Made by a program: the position numbers and the translations under genes | The notes under the pieces: model-generated | Told to the model about the DNA's origin: nothing | The model's input: the letters and a program-made list of their open reading frames with translations, nothing else | Database searches by the model: none | Source: SIG205 sp045545595 | GTDB lineage: Bacteria > Bacillota_I > Bacilli_A > RF39 > UBA660 | NCBI GenBank assembly: GCA_045545595.1 | Contig: JAZQBG010000003.1 | Span: 186,001 to 250,000 of the forward strand | Reading direction: 5' to 3' | Length of the DNA: 64,000 nt | Shown: piece by piece, positions 25,258 to 34,395 of the stretch | How the letters are laid out: the number at the start of each line of letters is the position of its first letter | How positions within the stretch are numbered: position 1 is the first letter of the stretch

Positions 25258-26292
25258 TTAATCGTTCTTATCTAAACTATCATATTCATCATAGATATTG
25301 CCAACAATTTCTTCTACAGCATCTTCAATAGTAACTATTCCTATAAAATTTTTATCATCAAATATTGCACACATACTTTCGTTTAACTCTTGCATCTTAC
25401 GAAATACATCATCTATTTTTTCGCTCTGTGAAAACTTATGGATTGGTCTTATTATTTCTTTTAAATTAATATCTTCATTTTTATTTTTTTCAATTATAAA
25501 ATCTTTTACATTTAACACACCAATGATATTATTCTTATTTTTTTCAAATACAGGAAATCTAGAAAATTTAGTTTCTTTAATTTTTAAAATACTATCCTTC
25601 AAAGGAGCATCTATATCTATTAATATTACATCCTTTTTGGGAGTCATAACTTTGTTAACATTTACATCATTAAAATTAAAGATATTAAGAATATATTCTT
25701 TTTCTTTTTCCTCTATAATTCCTTGTTCTTTGCCAAGAAGAACCATTTTCTTTATATCTTCCTCTGTCAACGTATCATCTTTTTCTTTTATTTTTAACAA
25801 CTTACAAATTAATTCAGTTGAAAAAGTTAAAAACTTTATTAATGGATAAAATACAACTCTAACTATATTTATTATACTAACAAATGTTCTCGCTATTTTA
25901 TAAGGATCATTTATTGCTATTTTTTTTGGAACTAATTCACCAAATACCAATGTAAAGTATGATAGTACAATAGTTATTAAAATAACCAATACACTTCTTA
26001 AAACTGATGTTGAAAGAAATGAAATATTTATTATTTTTAAAAAGTAATCGGCAAAATAGTCTGCCGCAAATGCACTTGCTAAAAATCCAGCTAAAGTTAT
26101 TCCTATTTGTATTGTTGATAAAAATGTAGATGGATCTGATAATATTTTATTTATAGAGATTGCTTTTTTATCACCTTTTTTTGTATCTTCTTTCAATTTA
26201 ATTTTATCAAGCGATAGAAATGCTAACTCACTAGCTGAAAATATACCATTGATGCCAATTAAAACAATTAATAAAATTACACTTAAAAACAT
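25258..26292 (-). CDS. CNNM/DUF21 family membrane protein with CBS pair
   Basis: A 344-residue protein of the HlyC/CorC-related family, which acts in divalent-cation (often Mg2+) homeostasis. The DUF21 domain (residues 1-190) shows NGIFSASELAFLSLDKIKL and FGELVPKKIAI. A CBS pair follows at about residues 205-335, with VMTPKKDVILIDID and FPVFEKNKNNIIGVLNVKDF. The protein stops right after the second CBS motif, so the CorC_HlyC domain found at the end of most family members (usually 420-440 residues) is absent. AAGGATG precedes the ATG. It is next to a Ca2+/Na+ exchanger and a Ca2+-ATPase, which makes this a cation-handling cluster. Confidence 0.85.
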   Translation of the reverse strand: MFLSVILLIVLIGINGIFSASELAFLSLDKIKLKEDTKKGDKKAISINKILSDPSTFLSTIQIGITLAGFLASAFAADYFADYFLKIINISFLSTSVLRSVLVILITIVLSYFTLVFGELVPKKIAINDPYKIARTFVSIINIVRVVFYPLIKFLTFSTELICKLLKIKEKDDTLTEEDIKKMVLLGKEQGIIEEKEKEYILNIFNFNDVNVNKVMTPKKDVILIDIDAPLKDSILKIKETKFSRFPVFEKNKNNIIGVLNVKDFIIEKNKNEDINLKEIIRPIHKFSQSEKIDDVFRKMQELNESMCAIFDDKNFIGIVTIEDAVEEIVGNIYDEYDSLDKND

Positions 26293-26368
26293 ATTATCAT
26301 CCTTTTTTAACTTATATATATTATAACATATATTAAATTATTTTCTCACATTATAAACTATTATTTTA

Positions 26369-27307
26369 TTATCGTATTAAAATATATACCATATACAAAG
26401 CATACATTAATAATAAAATTAAACTTCTCTTTTTATCTACTCTATTATGTTTTCTTAATACAAAATAGACTACCACGCTTGCAAAGACCATAACGAACAC
26501 ATCCAAAAATGCCTTAATATCAAAATTAATTGGACTAATTGCACTTGATAAACCAAGTACAAATAAAATATTAAATATGTTTGAACCTACCACATTTCCT
26601 ATCGCAATATCTGATTCACCCTTTTTAACTGCTACAATAGAAGTTACTATTTCTGGTAAAGATGTTCCTATTGCAACAATTGTTAATCCAATAATTCTTT
26701 CACTTATGTTAAACATATTTGCAATATCAGTTGCACTATTAACAACTAATTGACCGCCTATAATTATCCCAATTAACCCAACGACAATTAATATTATATC
26801 TTTGAATTTAAAATTTGTTTTTTCTTCAGTTTTATTTATCGATTTGACTGTATCTCCAATTAATACATATAAATATAATATTAAAAATCCTAATAACATT
26901 AATCCATTGATTCTAGTAATAATACCTGTTGCATCTCCTGAAACATAAAATGCAAAAGTAAGTATTAATAAAACTACACTTGAAAATATCAAGAATCTAA
27001 AATCTCTTGTCATAACTTTCTTTTTAGCTGTTAATGTACCAAACAAACCACTAAGACCTAAAACAAGAAGTAAGTTACTTATATTTGAACCAACGACATT
27101 GCCTAAAGAAATATCATTCATTCCTTTTATAGATGCAGTGATGCTAACAGCAGCTTCAGGAGCACTTGTCCCTAAAGCTACAATTGTAAGCCCAACTATT
27201 AATGCAGGTATCCTTAATGCTTTTGCTATGTTAGAACTACCTTCAACAAACCAATCAGCACATTTTACTAATAAAATGAATCCTATTATTATTAATACAA
27301 AACTCAC
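26369..27307 (-). CDS. calcium/sodium antiporter (CaCA family)
   Basis: A 312-residue membrane exchanger with about ten segments in two homologous halves. Each half has the alpha-repeat with the ion-binding Glu: ALGTSAPEAAVSI with NVVGSNISN, and AIGTSLPEIVTSI with NVVGSNIFN. This fits the YrbG-like bacterial exchangers that export Ca2+ or exchange K+/Na+. The start is a GTG preceded by AAAGGAG. A terminator for the upstream Ca2+-ATPase gene lies 23 bp before it, so it probably has its own start of transcription or depends on read-through. Confidence 0.92.
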   Translation of the reverse strand: MSFVLIIIGFILLVKCADWFVEGSSNIAKALRIPALIVGLTIVALGTSAPEAAVSITASIKGMNDISLGNVVGSNISNLLLVLGLSGLFGTLTAKKKVMTRDFRFLIFSSVVLLILTFAFYVSGDATGIITRINGLMLLGFLILYLYVLIGDTVKSINKTEEKTNFKFKDIILIVVGLIGIIIGGQLVVNSATDIANMFNISERIIGLTIVAIGTSLPEIVTSIVAVKKGESDIAIGNVVGSNIFNILFVLGLSSAISPINFDIKAFLDVFVMVFASVVVYFVLRKHNRVDKKRSLILLLMYALYMVYILIR

Positions 27308-27329
27308 AAGTGATTGCTCCTTTCAGGCA

Positions 27330-27361
27330 AAAACAAGCCTTTGACTATTAGTCTTGTTTTA
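27330..27361 (-). terminator. terminator after the Ca2+-ATPase gene
   Basis: A minus-strand stem AAACAAG/CTTGTTT with a loop of about 15 nt ends in a T run. It lies in the 69-bp gap before the antiporter gene. Confidence 0.65.
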
Positions 27362-27376
27362 TCTATTTTCAATACA

Positions 27377-30004
27377 TTAATTTGAATTTCTTATTGAATT
27401 ATTAATTTTTTTGTAAATTTCCATAACCACCAATATTAATAATGCTATTAAAAACAAATAAATTAGATGAGTAAATGGTATTGATACAGTTTGCAAGAAA
27501 TTAGAAAAGAATGGAACTTCCATTACTATAACTTGTAAAATTATAGAAACTGTTACTCCTCCTACTATTAACCAATTGTTTTTTAACGGCAAACTAAATG
27601 CTGATTTATGTTCACTTCTGCAATTAAACACATGAATATTTTGAATAAATACCATTAATGCCATAATATATCCACGAGCCATTGATACTTCCATGTTTAA
27701 CTTATTTAATAAGAAATACCACACAACAAATACTACTACTCCAATGATTAATCCAGATACAAAAATTTCTTGAAATAATTCTTTATTAAATATTGATTCT
27801 TTTGGATCACGAGGACGCTCTTTTAAAACTCCTTTTTCAGCTTTTTCAAACGATAAAGCAAAGTCTTGAATACCATCTGTTACTACATTTATCCATAATA
27901 ATTGAATTGCAACAAGAGGCATTGGTAAATCTAATATTATAGATAGACAGAAGAATGTTACTTCAGCAAGTCCACATGATATTAAGAATAAAATAATTTT
28001 ACGAATATTAGCATACGCCACACGACCTTCTTTTATACCCGCAACAATTGATTTAAAATTATCATCAACTATTATCATATCGGCGGTTTCTCTTGCTATA
28101 TCAGTTCCACTTCCCATAGCAATTCCGATATTAGCAGCTTTTAATGCAGGAGCATCATTTACTCCGTCCCCTGTTACCGCAACAAATTCTCCTTGTCTTT
28201 TTAATGATTCAACTATTTTTAATTTTTGTAATGGAGTAACTCTGGCAAATACAAATTTGCGACGAATGAAATTATCAAAACTCTTTTCTCCTTTTTCAAA
28301 CTCTTCATCTACTTCTATACCTGTTGTTACTTCACTATAATCATTTGTAAGTTTTAAATCTTTTGCAATTGAGAATGCTGTTAAAGGATGATCCCCTGTA
28401 ATCATTAAAACTTTAATTCCTGCTGTACGACATTCATTGATTGAAGCAACCGCTTCTTTTCTAATTGGATCAATAAATCCAACCATTCCCATAAAAGTTA
28501 AATCTTTTATATCATCAGTAGTATATTTATCTTGCTTTCTTATTTTACCATTAGCAAGAGCAATAACACGATAACCATCTTTTGCTAATCCCTCATTTTG
28601 TTCTTCTAAAATCGTTGATTTCATGCCATCGTTAATTAAATTAATATCAGTACAGAATCCTTTTACTACTTCTAAAGAACCCTTAACTGTACAATATGTT
28701 TCTCCATCTTTTTCATAAAATACTGCCGAATATTTATTTTCAGATTCATAAGGAATTATTTCTAAATTTTTAATCCTATGAGTTTCTATATTAAGTTTCT
28801 TACCTAATACTTTAAATGCAATATCAATTGAATCACCTATTGTTTGATGTTCGTCTACATCAGATTCATTATTAATAACACCAAGTAGTGCGATTTCACG
28901 AGCTAATTCAATATTATTTCCTGTTACTTCGCCTTCAAAACTAAATCCAGTACCAGAGATATTGTATTCATCATTATTTGGTAAAAGTATTTTTTTAGCT
29001 GTTTGCTCATTAACAGTTAGAGTACCTGTTTTATCACTTGCTATTACAGTACAACTTCCAAGTGATTCAGCAGATTTTAACTTTCTAACAATTACATTTT
29101 TCTTAGCCATTTTATTAGATGCAATAGTTAGTGCCATAGTAAGTGCTAAAGGTAATCCCTCAGGCATTGCAGAAACTGCAAGTGCAATTACTGATAAGAA
29201 TATTTCATGATAAGGAACATCTTTTATTATGAGTAATACCGCTATAACAACAGCAACTATTAATACCAACATACTAATTTGTTTTGATAGTTTTTCTACC
29301 CTAATAGTAAGTGGAGATTTTTCTTCTTCTGCATTATTTATACTATCAGCAATTTTACCTATTTCAGTTCTAATTCCAATACTTACAACAATTGCTTTAG
29401 CTCTCCCTGTTACAACAGTTGTTCCAGAAAAAGCCATATTACTTTGCTCTGCAATAATAACATTGTCCTTATTAATCACTTCACTATTTTTATTTACTTG
29501 TACACTTTCACCAGTTAATATAGATTCATCTATCATTAAATTATGTGCCTCGACAATTCTCATATCAGCACTTATCTTATCTCCTGATTCTAATAGTACA
29601 TAATCACCTATTGTTAAATCTTCGGCATCAATAGATATTACATCATCATCTCTAACAACTTTTACTTTTGTTGTTACAAGTTTTGCTAATGCCTCCGCTG
29701 TATTATTAGCTTTATTTTCTTGATATGTTCCCATAACAGCATCTACTAATACTATAAACAATATTGCAATAGCATCTACGACTTCACCAGCGATTAAAGA
29801 TGCAACAATAGCTACTAATAATAAAATAACCATAGGATCTTTGAATTCGCTAAAAAATATTTTTAAAATACTATCTTTTTGTTTTTTGGGCAATATATTT
29901 TTTCCATATTTTTGTTGCCTAACTATAACTTCTTCTTTACTTAATCCTTTGTTGCTTGTTTGCAATTCTTTTTCAAGTTCTTCAATATTTTTATTATAAT
30001 ACAT
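27377..30004 (-). CDS. P-type Ca2+-transporting ATPase
   Basis: An 875-residue PMCA/SERCA-type pump. The N-terminal cation-ATPase domain is followed by the actuator with ILTGESVQV, then AMPEGLPLALT in membrane segment 4 with the Ca2+-coordinating Glu. The phosphorylation site is IASDKTGTLTVNEQ, and TGDGVNDAPALKAANIGIAMG is the hinge. Ten membrane segments are present. It exports Ca2+ at the cost of ATP. The gene starts after AGGAGA and has a tandem-repeat promoter 113 bp upstream. Its last residues, NNSIRNSN, match the tail NNSVRNSN of the GT8-VTT protein, although the two proteins are unrelated. It lies next to the second two-component system. Confidence 0.94.
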   Translation of the reverse strand: MYYNKNIEELEKELQTSNKGLSKEEVIVRQQKYGKNILPKKQKDSILKIFFSEFKDPMVILLLVAIVASLIAGEVVDAIAILFIVLVDAVMGTYQENKANNTAEALAKLVTTKVKVVRDDDVISIDAEDLTIGDYVLLESGDKISADMRIVEAHNLMIDESILTGESVQVNKNSEVINKDNVIIAEQSNMAFSGTTVVTGRAKAIVVSIGIRTEIGKIADSINNAEEEKSPLTIRVEKLSKQISMLVLIVAVVIAVLLIIKDVPYHEIFLSVIALAVSAMPEGLPLALTMALTIASNKMAKKNVIVRKLKSAESLGSCTVIASDKTGTLTVNEQTAKKILLPNNDEYNISGTGFSFEGEVTGNNIELAREIALLGVINNESDVDEHQTIGDSIDIAFKVLGKKLNIETHRIKNLEIIPYESENKYSAVFYEKDGETYCTVKGSLEVVKGFCTDINLINDGMKSTILEEQNEGLAKDGYRVIALANGKIRKQDKYTTDDIKDLTFMGMVGFIDPIRKEAVASINECRTAGIKVLMITGDHPLTAFSIAKDLKLTNDYSEVTTGIEVDEEFEKGEKSFDNFIRRKFVFARVTPLQKLKIVESLKRQGEFVAVTGDGVNDAPALKAANIGIAMGSGTDIARETADMIIVDDNFKSIVAGIKEGRVAYANIRKIILFLISCGLAEVTFFCLSIILDLPMPLVAIQLLWINVVTDGIQDFALSFEKAEKGVLKERPRDPKESIFNKELFQEIFVSGLIIGVVVFVVWYFLLNKLNMEVSMARGYIMALMVFIQNIHVFNCRSEHKSAFSLPLKNNWLIVGGVTVSIILQVIVMEVPFFSNFLQTVSIPFTHLIYLFLIALLILVVMEIYKKINNSIRNSN

Positions 30005-30116
30005 TCTCTAATTCTCCTTATCTAATAATATAATTCTTTTATTTTTTTCTTTTTTTAGATAAAAGTATTTTACCTACTTATTTATTTTGTACTAATTAAA
30101 AATATACAGTATAAAA

Positions 30117-30153
30117 ATTATAATATAATTATCAATTTATTAAGAATTATTAA
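30117..30153 (-). promoter_or_regulatory. tandem 10-bp repeat promoter, site C (Ca2+-ATPase)
   Basis: Units TTAATAATTC (30144-30153) and TTAATAAATT (30134-30143), an 11-bp spacer beginning GATAATTAT, and -10 TATAAT (30117-30122). It overlaps the terminator of the sensor-kinase gene. Confidence 0.75.
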
Positions 30154-30182
30154 AAAAGAGCAATTACTCTTTTGGTTGCTCT
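30151..30182 (-). terminator. terminator overlapping the end of sensor kinase 2
   Basis: A minus-strand stem AGAGCAA/TTGCTCT (30176-30182 with 30157-30163) is followed by six T. One arm lies inside the last codons of the kinase gene. Confidence 0.75.
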
Positions 30183-31429
30183 TTAGGTATTGTAAATTCT
30201 ATTGTTAATCCTAGATTATTATATGCTTTAATTGTTCCTCCATGCATCTCTACAAATTCTTTACAGATTGATAATCCCAGACCTGATATTTTTCTTGAAT
30301 TATCTGTTGTAAATAATGGATCGAAGATTTTATTAAGGATATTTTCATCAACACCTTTACCATTATCAGAAATTATAAATTTATAATAATCTTTTATAGA
30401 TTCAACTTTAATCTTTATCCTGCCATTTGTTTTAATATAACGGACACTATTATCAATTATATTAGAAAGAATTCTTCTAATTCTTTTAACATCTATTTTA
30501 ATTAAATCATCTGTACAATTAGACTCTATCATAAGTTTAATATTGGCATTTTTTAAATCAAACTCATAATCTTCTTTGATTTGATTTAATAGATCTTCTA
30601 TTTTTACAGATTTTAGTTTTAAGGATTGAGAAGTATTATTTACAAGATATTCATCAAAATTATTCAAAATATCTTTCATGTTTTTTGCTTTTGAATTTAT
30701 TTTTTCATTATATTTTGACATTTGCTCTTTTGTCATATCTTTTTCTATCATTAAATTAGAATAACCAATTACAGAAGTAAGAGGAGTTTTTAAATCATGT
30801 GATATACTAGCAATTATTCTATTTTGTTCTTTTTTTTCTTCTTCCAACGCATCAGTTAGAGAAATAAATTCGTCTTGAAGAACAGATATTTCATTGTGGA
30901 CCTTTGGCATTTTTTGAGGTTTTTTTCCAAATTTATAATCTTGCATATCTGATCCTAATTTCTTTAAAGGAATAATTAAAGTTTTATTAAGTACAAATAC
31001 CGAAATAAGCGCAATTCCAATTGCTACAATACCATGTGCCTTTAAAAATCCTATTGCTAAATTAGATATATCAAAAGCATTATTACTATATATTTTAAGT
31101 AAATAATTTTTATTATTTATTTCTATCAGTTCTGAAAATATATTAGAATGTTCTTTTTTATTTACAATATTTTGATCTATATGATGTTCTTCACTTTCAA
31201 TACTATAAGATATTTCAGGAATACTATCCAATTCAACCACCAACTCTTCATAACTTTCATATTTTTTATCGTAGAATTGATGATATACCATTTCTTCTTG
31301 CTCTCTTAAAATTTCTTCTTTAGGATTAAAGTATAAAAGTTTCCAAACAAATATAGTTGAAATATTTAATACTGCAAGTAATGTAAAGAAAACATAAATA
31401 AATTTTCTTAAAGTTTTTTTATTTTTCAT
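30164..31429 (-). CDS. sensor histidine kinase of two-component system 2
   Basis: A 421-residue kinase. There is a membrane segment near residues 9-28, a sensor domain of about 110 residues, a second membrane segment near 142-162, and a HAMP-like region. HisKA has ASISHDLKTPLTSVIGY; the ATPase domain has ILSNIIDNSVRYI, ISDNGKGVDENI and ISGLGLSICKEFV. The start overlaps the regulator gene by 11 bp. The signal is unknown. It sits directly upstream of the Ca2+-ATPase and its tandem-repeat promoter, so the pair is a candidate controller of that class of promoters, but proximity is the only evidence. Confidence 0.92.
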   Translation of the reverse strand: MKNKKTLRKFIYVFFTLLAVLNISTIFVWKLLYFNPKEEILREQEEMVYHQFYDKKYESYEELVVELDSIPEISYSIESEEHHIDQNIVNKKEHSNIFSELIEINNKNYLLKIYSNNAFDISNLAIGFLKAHGIVAIGIALISVFVLNKTLIIPLKKLGSDMQDYKFGKKPQKMPKVHNEISVLQDEFISLTDALEEEKKEQNRIIASISHDLKTPLTSVIGYSNLMIEKDMTKEQMSKYNEKINSKAKNMKDILNNFDEYLVNNTSQSLKLKSVKIEDLLNQIKEDYEFDLKNANIKLMIESNCTDDLIKIDVKRIRRILSNIIDNSVRYIKTNGRIKIKVESIKDYYKFIISDNGKGVDENILNKIFDPLFTTDNSRKISGLGLSICKEFVEMHGGTIKAYNNLGLTIEFTIPKEQPKE

Positions 31430-32114
31430 CCTTAAAATCCCTTACAAATTTATAACCATAGCCCCATATAGTTATAATGTACTTGTTATTATCTTGTAAT
31501 TTATCTCTTAAACTTTTGATATTTACAGCAACAGTACCTATATCACCATAATCAAATCCCCAAACACTTTCAAAGATTTTTTCTTTTGATAATGATATAC
31601 CTGCATTTTTCATTAGATATTTTAATAACTCATATTCTCTTGTAGATAGAATTATCCTTTCTCCATTTTTAGTAACTTCTAAACTTTCTTCATTTAATGA
31701 TATTTCTCCGATTGTTATTATTTTTCCATTACCACTTGATTTACTTCTTTTATTCATTCTAAGATGTGATTTAACTTTTAACACAAGATCAATATTCTCA
31801 AATGGCTTTGTTATGTAATCATCTCCACCTATTTCATATCCTAACATTCTATCAACTGTTTCTTTTTTTGCAGATAAGAATATAATTGGAACATCTATTT
31901 TATCACGAATCTTTAAACATAATTCCGTACCACTTAATTCAGGCATCATAATATCAAGTAATATTAAATCATATTCTCCGCTACCATTTTCTAATAATTT
32001 TAGTGCTTCTAATGGATTATTTATTATATCCGATTCAATTTGTTCTTGTTCTAAAACCAAAGACACTAATTCTGAAATATCTTTATCATCATCTACAATT
32101 AATACTTTTGCCAT
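31419..32114 (-). CDS. OmpR-family response regulator of two-component system 2
   Basis: A 231-residue regulator. The receiver has LIVDDDKDIS, the phosphoacceptor Asp in LILLDIMMPELSG, and ITKPFENIDLV. The winged-helix domain (residues 130-228) ends IITIWGYGYKFV, which is typical of the family. AAAGGAGGG precedes the ATG. Its own upstream region has a TATAAT box but not the TTAATAATTT repeats, so it does not seem to be in the same promoter class as the seven repeat promoters. OmpR-type regulators bind tandem repeats with about one helical turn of spacing, so this protein is a candidate for them. Confidence 0.92.
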   Translation of the reverse strand: MAKVLIVDDDKDISELVSLVLEQEQIESDIINNPLEALKLLENGSGEYDLILLDIMMPELSGTELCLKIRDKIDVPIIFLSAKKETVDRMLGYEIGGDDYITKPFENIDLVLKVKSHLRMNKRSKSSGNGKIITIGEISLNEESLEVTKNGERIILSTREYELLKYLMKNAGISLSKEKIFESVWGFDYGDIGTVAVNIKSLRDKLQDNNKYIITIWGYGYKFVRDFKDEK

Positions 32115-32193
32115 AAACTTCCCTCCTTTATATAAATACCTCTTTGTAAAGTAAGTTTACACATATATATTATACAACAAAAATATACATTTT

Positions 32194-32655
32194 TTATACC
32201 TTGTTCACTATAATTTCACTATTTATTAATTTTTTTAGTGTTCTTCTTTTTTTTCTTCCTTCCATATCAGAAAATATTTCCAATTCTGCCATTGCCCATA
32301 TTAATACCCAACCACAAATTAGGACAACTTCTCTAAATACTTCTCCTTTAATTAAAGTTGAAATAAACAATATTATTACACCTATGATTAAATAAATTAA
32401 TTGGATAGCGCTAATATGCAAATGTTTCTTATAACTTTTTTCATATTCATTTTTTAAGCTTTGTTTTATTAATTTTTTACAATCTACATTTTCGCACAAC
32501 TTGTTGTTGATTATAATTTTTAAGTTATCATCTTTTCTAAATTCTGGTGTTTCTTCAATTATATAGTTAATTAAAGGTTTTGAAACTTTTTTTCTATTGT
32601 GTCTTTCAAATAAATCGTATGTTTCTAATATATCTACTTCAATTACTTTTTCCAT
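32194..32655 (-). CDS. unknown two-segment membrane protein
   Basis: A 153-residue protein I do not recognise. Residues 1-78 are soluble and charged. Two membrane segments follow (about 82-103 and 108-125, the latter with CGWVLIWAMAELEIF), then a basic tail (GRKKRRTLKKL). The ATG lies on the last base of the stop codon of the DUF2238-like gene upstream, so the two are translationally coupled and probably work together. Confidence 0.65.
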   Translation of the reverse strand: MEKVIEVDILETYDLFERHNRKKVSKPLINYIIEETPEFRKDDNLKIIINNKLCENVDCKKLIKQSLKNEYEKSYKKHLHISAIQLIYLIIGVIILFISTLIKGEVFREVVLICGWVLIWAMAELEIFSDMEGRKKRRTLKKLINSEIIVNKV

Positions 32656-33455
32656 TACACACTAACTTCTTTCCTTTTAGTCATTAAATTACCTGCTAAT
32701 TTATATTTTTCTTCATTTTTGACATATAAATATCCAAAAACACTAAATGCTACAGCACCAATAAAATTAACAATTAAATCAGACATTGTATCATGAAGAC
32801 CAATATCTAAATAACCATCAAATCTTACTAATTCATTATTATTCTCATCATAAGCTATTGTATAATCAATTCCATCTATTGTAACAACATTATTATCAAA
32901 CTCTGGATCTAAATCTACCGTGTTTATTACATTAACATATTCATCTTTTTGCATATCTGTTTTAAATACCACATCCATACCGTATTCAAACATTTCCCAT
33001 GCTATTCCTACGGTCATTGAAAAACAAAATGAAACCAAAGCAACAAATATTGGAGATAACTTCATAAATCGAGTTTTCTTATTTAATAAATATATTAAAG
33101 AAAATCCTATACTACCACATAAAAATCCATTTACTGTATGCAATGCTACATCCCAAAAAGGAACTGTACCATAAAAATTGTTTATTTCACCTAATATTTC
33201 TGCTGAAAATATAAATACAAATACAATTCTTTCTAAAACGCTGGGAAAATCAATCTTAAATGTTCTTTCAATAATATAAGGCAATAGAAATAAAAATAAA
33301 GTTAAGATACAAAACATTACATTTTCAAAATCACCATTTAGTATTTCTCTAATCATACAAATTACGATTAATACTCTTAAAAATATAAATACAAATAATG
33401 ACTTTTTATCATTTTCTTTAAAAAATCTTTTAATTATTTCAAACACTTTCTTCAT
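32655..33455 (-). CDS. DUF2238/YjdF-like polytopic membrane protein
   Basis: A 266-residue protein with about seven membrane segments. FWDVALHTVNGFLCGSIGFSL, SMTVGIAWEMFEYGMD and GLHDTMSDLIVNFIGAVAFS follow the pattern of the DUF2238 (YjdF-like) family, whose conserved Asp, His and Glu residues lie in membrane segments. A hydrophilic insert of about 45 residues (after DVVFKTDMQKD) lies between segments. GGAGAGG precedes the ATG. The function of the family is unknown. It is the first gene of a two-gene operon with a tandem-repeat promoter. Confidence 0.7.
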   Translation of the reverse strand: MKKVFEIIKRFFKENDKKSLFVFIFLRVLIVICMIREILNGDFENVMFCILTLFLFLLPYIIERTFKIDFPSVLERIVFVFIFSAEILGEINNFYGTVPFWDVALHTVNGFLCGSIGFSLIYLLNKKTRFMKLSPIFVALVSFCFSMTVGIAWEMFEYGMDVVFKTDMQKDEYVNVINTVDLDPEFDNNVVTIDGIDYTIAYDENNNELVRFDGYLDIGLHDTMSDLIVNFIGAVAFSVFGYLYVKNEEKYKLAGNLMTKRKEVSV

Positions 33456-33511
33456 AACTACCTCTCCATAATTTTTAGAATATCTACAATTTAGTATTAT
33501 ACTAATAAAAT

Positions 33512-33548
33512 ATTAAATACCAATAAACAAATTATTAAAAATTATTAA
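33512..33548 (-). promoter_or_regulatory. tandem 10-bp repeat promoter, site D (DUF2238-like operon)
   Basis: Two identical units TTAATAATTT (33539-33548 and 33529-33538), an 11-bp spacer, and -10 TTTAAT (33512-33517), 57 bp before the start codon. The -10 box is weaker than at the other sites. Confidence 0.65.
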
Positions 33549-33623
33549 AATGACATAATTGAAGAAAAAAAATAATAAATACGCTTCTTTTTAGTATATA
33601 ATATATATAAGTGTGGTGATGAA

Positions 33624-34385
33624 ATGGAAAAACAAAAAACCAGATATTATAATTCTTTTGAAGATGATTTTGTTACACTTAAAAACCAAGAATACCAAGT
33701 TAAAGACTCATATAAATATATACACAACAATATTTTTTACAAAGTATTTTCGTTTTTACTATATATAATTTTTTATATAGTTGGTATTATTTATTTAAAA
33801 TTATTTCTACATGTTAAATTTAAAAATAAAAATATATTAAGAAAGTACAAAGGATACTTTATATATGCTAATCACACCCAAGTTGTTGGAGATCCTTTTA
33901 TACCAGGAGTTTTATTATTTCCTAAAAAACCATATATTATTGTTAATGCTGCAAATCTAAAGTTACCTATCTTTGGAAAATTCATGCCATTTTTGGGAGC
34001 TTTACCAATACCAAACGAAGTACATAAGTTTAAAGAATTTATGGATGCCATAAATGAACTTAATAGTAAAAAGAAAAACATTGTAATTTTTCCTGAAGCA
34101 CATGTTTGGTCATATAATACCTTTATTAGAGATTTTCCTACAACTTCATTTAGATTTCCAGTAGAAAATGATGCCCCTGTATTTACAATGACAACTACAT
34201 ATCAAAAAGCTAAATACAGAAAGAAACCAAATATAACTATTTATTTTGATGGTCCATTCTACCCTAATGAAGGTGAAACAAAAAAAGAAAAAAACAAGAT
34301 ATTACACGATAAAGTTTATAATAGTTTAGTTAATAATTCTAAACATAGTAATTATGAATACATAAAATACATAAAAAAAGATTAA
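33624..34385 (+). CDS. PlsC-like acyltransferase with altered motif I
   Basis: A 253-residue membrane-bound acyltransferase. There is a membrane segment near residues 40-62. Motif I reads YANHTQVVGDPF, with five residues between His and Asp in place of the usual four (HX4D). The motif III region FPEAHVWSYN replaces FPEGTRS. Motif II-like KLPIFGKFMPFLGALPI is clear. The family moves acyl chains from ACP, CoA or acyl phosphate onto glycerol phosphates or other lipid acceptors. The altered motifs suggest an unusual acceptor. Its 3' end overlaps by 4 bp the convergent acyltransferase gene, so the two antisense ends may interfere. Confidence 0.8.
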   Translation: MEKQKTRYYNSFEDDFVTLKNQEYQVKDSYKYIHNNIFYKVFSFLLYIIFYIVGIIYLKLFLHVKFKNKNILRKYKGYFIYANHTQVVGDPFIPGVLLFPKKPYIIVNAANLKLPIFGKFMPFLGALPIPNEVHKFKEFMDAINELNSKKKNIVIFPEAHVWSYNTFIRDFPTTSFRFPVENDAPVFTMTTTYQKAKYRKKPNITIYFDGPFYPNEGETKKEKNKILHDKVYNSLVNNSKHSNYEYIKYIKKD

Positions 34386-34395
34386 TCCTTTTTTA
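34373..34395. terminator. possible bidirectional terminator at convergent gene ends
   Basis: A run of A, GATTAATC and a run of T lie across the two overlapping stop codons. It could act as a weak terminator for both strands. The stem is AT-only apart from the GATTAATC core. Confidence 0.35.
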
